Positions 63,787-64,000 of a stretch of 64,000 nucleotides of DNA are shown piece after piece. Origin of the DNA: Tubulanus polymorphus (Eukaryota; Nemertea; Palaeonemertea; Tubulaniformes; Tubulanidae); NCBI RefSeq assembly GCF_964204645.1, contig NC_134036.1, positions 8,048,704 through 8,112,703 on the forward strand, written 5' to 3'. The first letter of the stretch is position 1. Every line of letters starts with the position of its first letter. Made by a program: the position numbers and the translations under genes. Below the pieces are notes generated by a model. The model was not told the origin of the DNA, made no database searches, and saw only the letters and a program-made list of their open reading frames with translations.

Positions 63787-64000
63787 TTACATATTTTTAT
63801 AATATTCGAAATCTATTTCACGGTGCCCTTTTTCATTCTTACCCTTATACATGAAATAGAAATCACCAAAACATAATTCTTCTTAATCTTCACTTGATAA
63901 TCTATGAAATCTATCTGGTAAATATGTTCTGAATTTGTATTCATTTCCTTTTAATCCTTCATATTCTAAGTGGATAACTAATTTATCTCCATATTTGTTA
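63787..64000 (-). pseudogene. 108-aa-type conserved small gene, C-terminal part (copy F, cut by window end)
   Basis: KYGDKLVIHLEYEG, FRTYLPDRFHRLSSED and YKGKNEKGH match the pattern of the 108-aa genes at both other right ends, with a stop at 63883-63885. Here the gene lies just upstream of, and on the same strand as, the penton-like gene, whereas in copies A and E it is at the opposite end of the element. Confidence 0.75.

Larger units (their letters stand above)
58136..64000 (-). mobile_element. Polinton copy F, older, minus strand
   Basis: Reading leftward from the window edge: 108-aa-type gene, penton-like, 118-, 73-, 140-, 144-, 445-aa genes and the N-terminal part of a 484-aa-type gene. 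Only the 140-aa gene is intact. The 108-aa-type gene takes the place of the VLTF3/zinc-finger pair of copy E, so gene order differs at that end. Confidence 0.85.

Overview
The window looks like a piece of an invertebrate animal nuclear genome that has been invaded repeatedly by one family of Polinton/Maverick elements (virus-like DNA transposons, also called adintovirus-like). The evidence is a protein-primed type B DNA polymerase, a retroviral-type integrase with a chromodomain, an A32/FtsK-type packaging ATPase, a probable double jelly-roll capsid protein and a penton-like protein, terminal inverted repeats (TIRs) beginning AGTAATTAG, and a perfect 6-bp target duplication around one insertion. 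Host-type sequence between copies contains Penelope-like retroelement debris, a tRNA-like SINE head, minisatellites and simple repeats. I cannot name the host species; a lophotrochozoan such as a mollusc is only a guess.

Layout. 1-8141: 3' half of a Polinton (copy A), several genes open, others with stops or deletions. 8142-8625: minisatellite. 8625-12240: heavily decayed second Polinton fragment (copy B). 12241-17640: minus-strand Penelope-like reverse transcriptase fragments with a 1.76-kb tandem duplication. 17640-22330: host intergenic DNA, including a G-depleted tract and two minisatellite families. 22337-29832: divergent Polinton (copy C) with an intein-free polymerase followed by a stand-alone HNH nuclease gene, and no capsid genes. 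29833-31280: host DNA and a SINE head. 31281-37534: a palindromic Polinton derivative (copy D), two copies of a left end joined head to head around a 33-nt loop, carrying its own small genes and flanked by TGCGGC. 37541-39400: host DNA plus a minus-strand fragment of an older Polinton. 39449-56237: nearly full-length Polinton (copy E, 16.8 kb). 56238-58135: unassigned DNA. 58136-64000: minus-strand remains of an older Polinton (copy F), cut by a 1.25-kb host repeat. The 38.7-39.4 kb fragment may be the missing continuation of copy F, in which case copy E sits inside it.

In copy E the left gene is the polymerase, with a LAGLIDADG intein in its catalytic motif C. A VLTF3-like late transcription factor and a zinc-finger protein follow on the other strand. 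Then comes a rightward block: penton-like protein, small membrane proteins, two large membrane/coiled-coil proteins, major capsid protein, integrase, packaging ATPase and two more membrane proteins. A highly structured non-coding segment follows, and a conserved small gene faces inward from the right TIR. Almost every gene is preceded by a T-run and TAAATG, the layout of poxvirus late promoters, which fits the VLTF3-like gene. No adenain-like protease was recognised. Copy E cannot be autonomous as it stands: the polymerase has two stop codons and a frameshift, and the integrase has lost its catalytic core.
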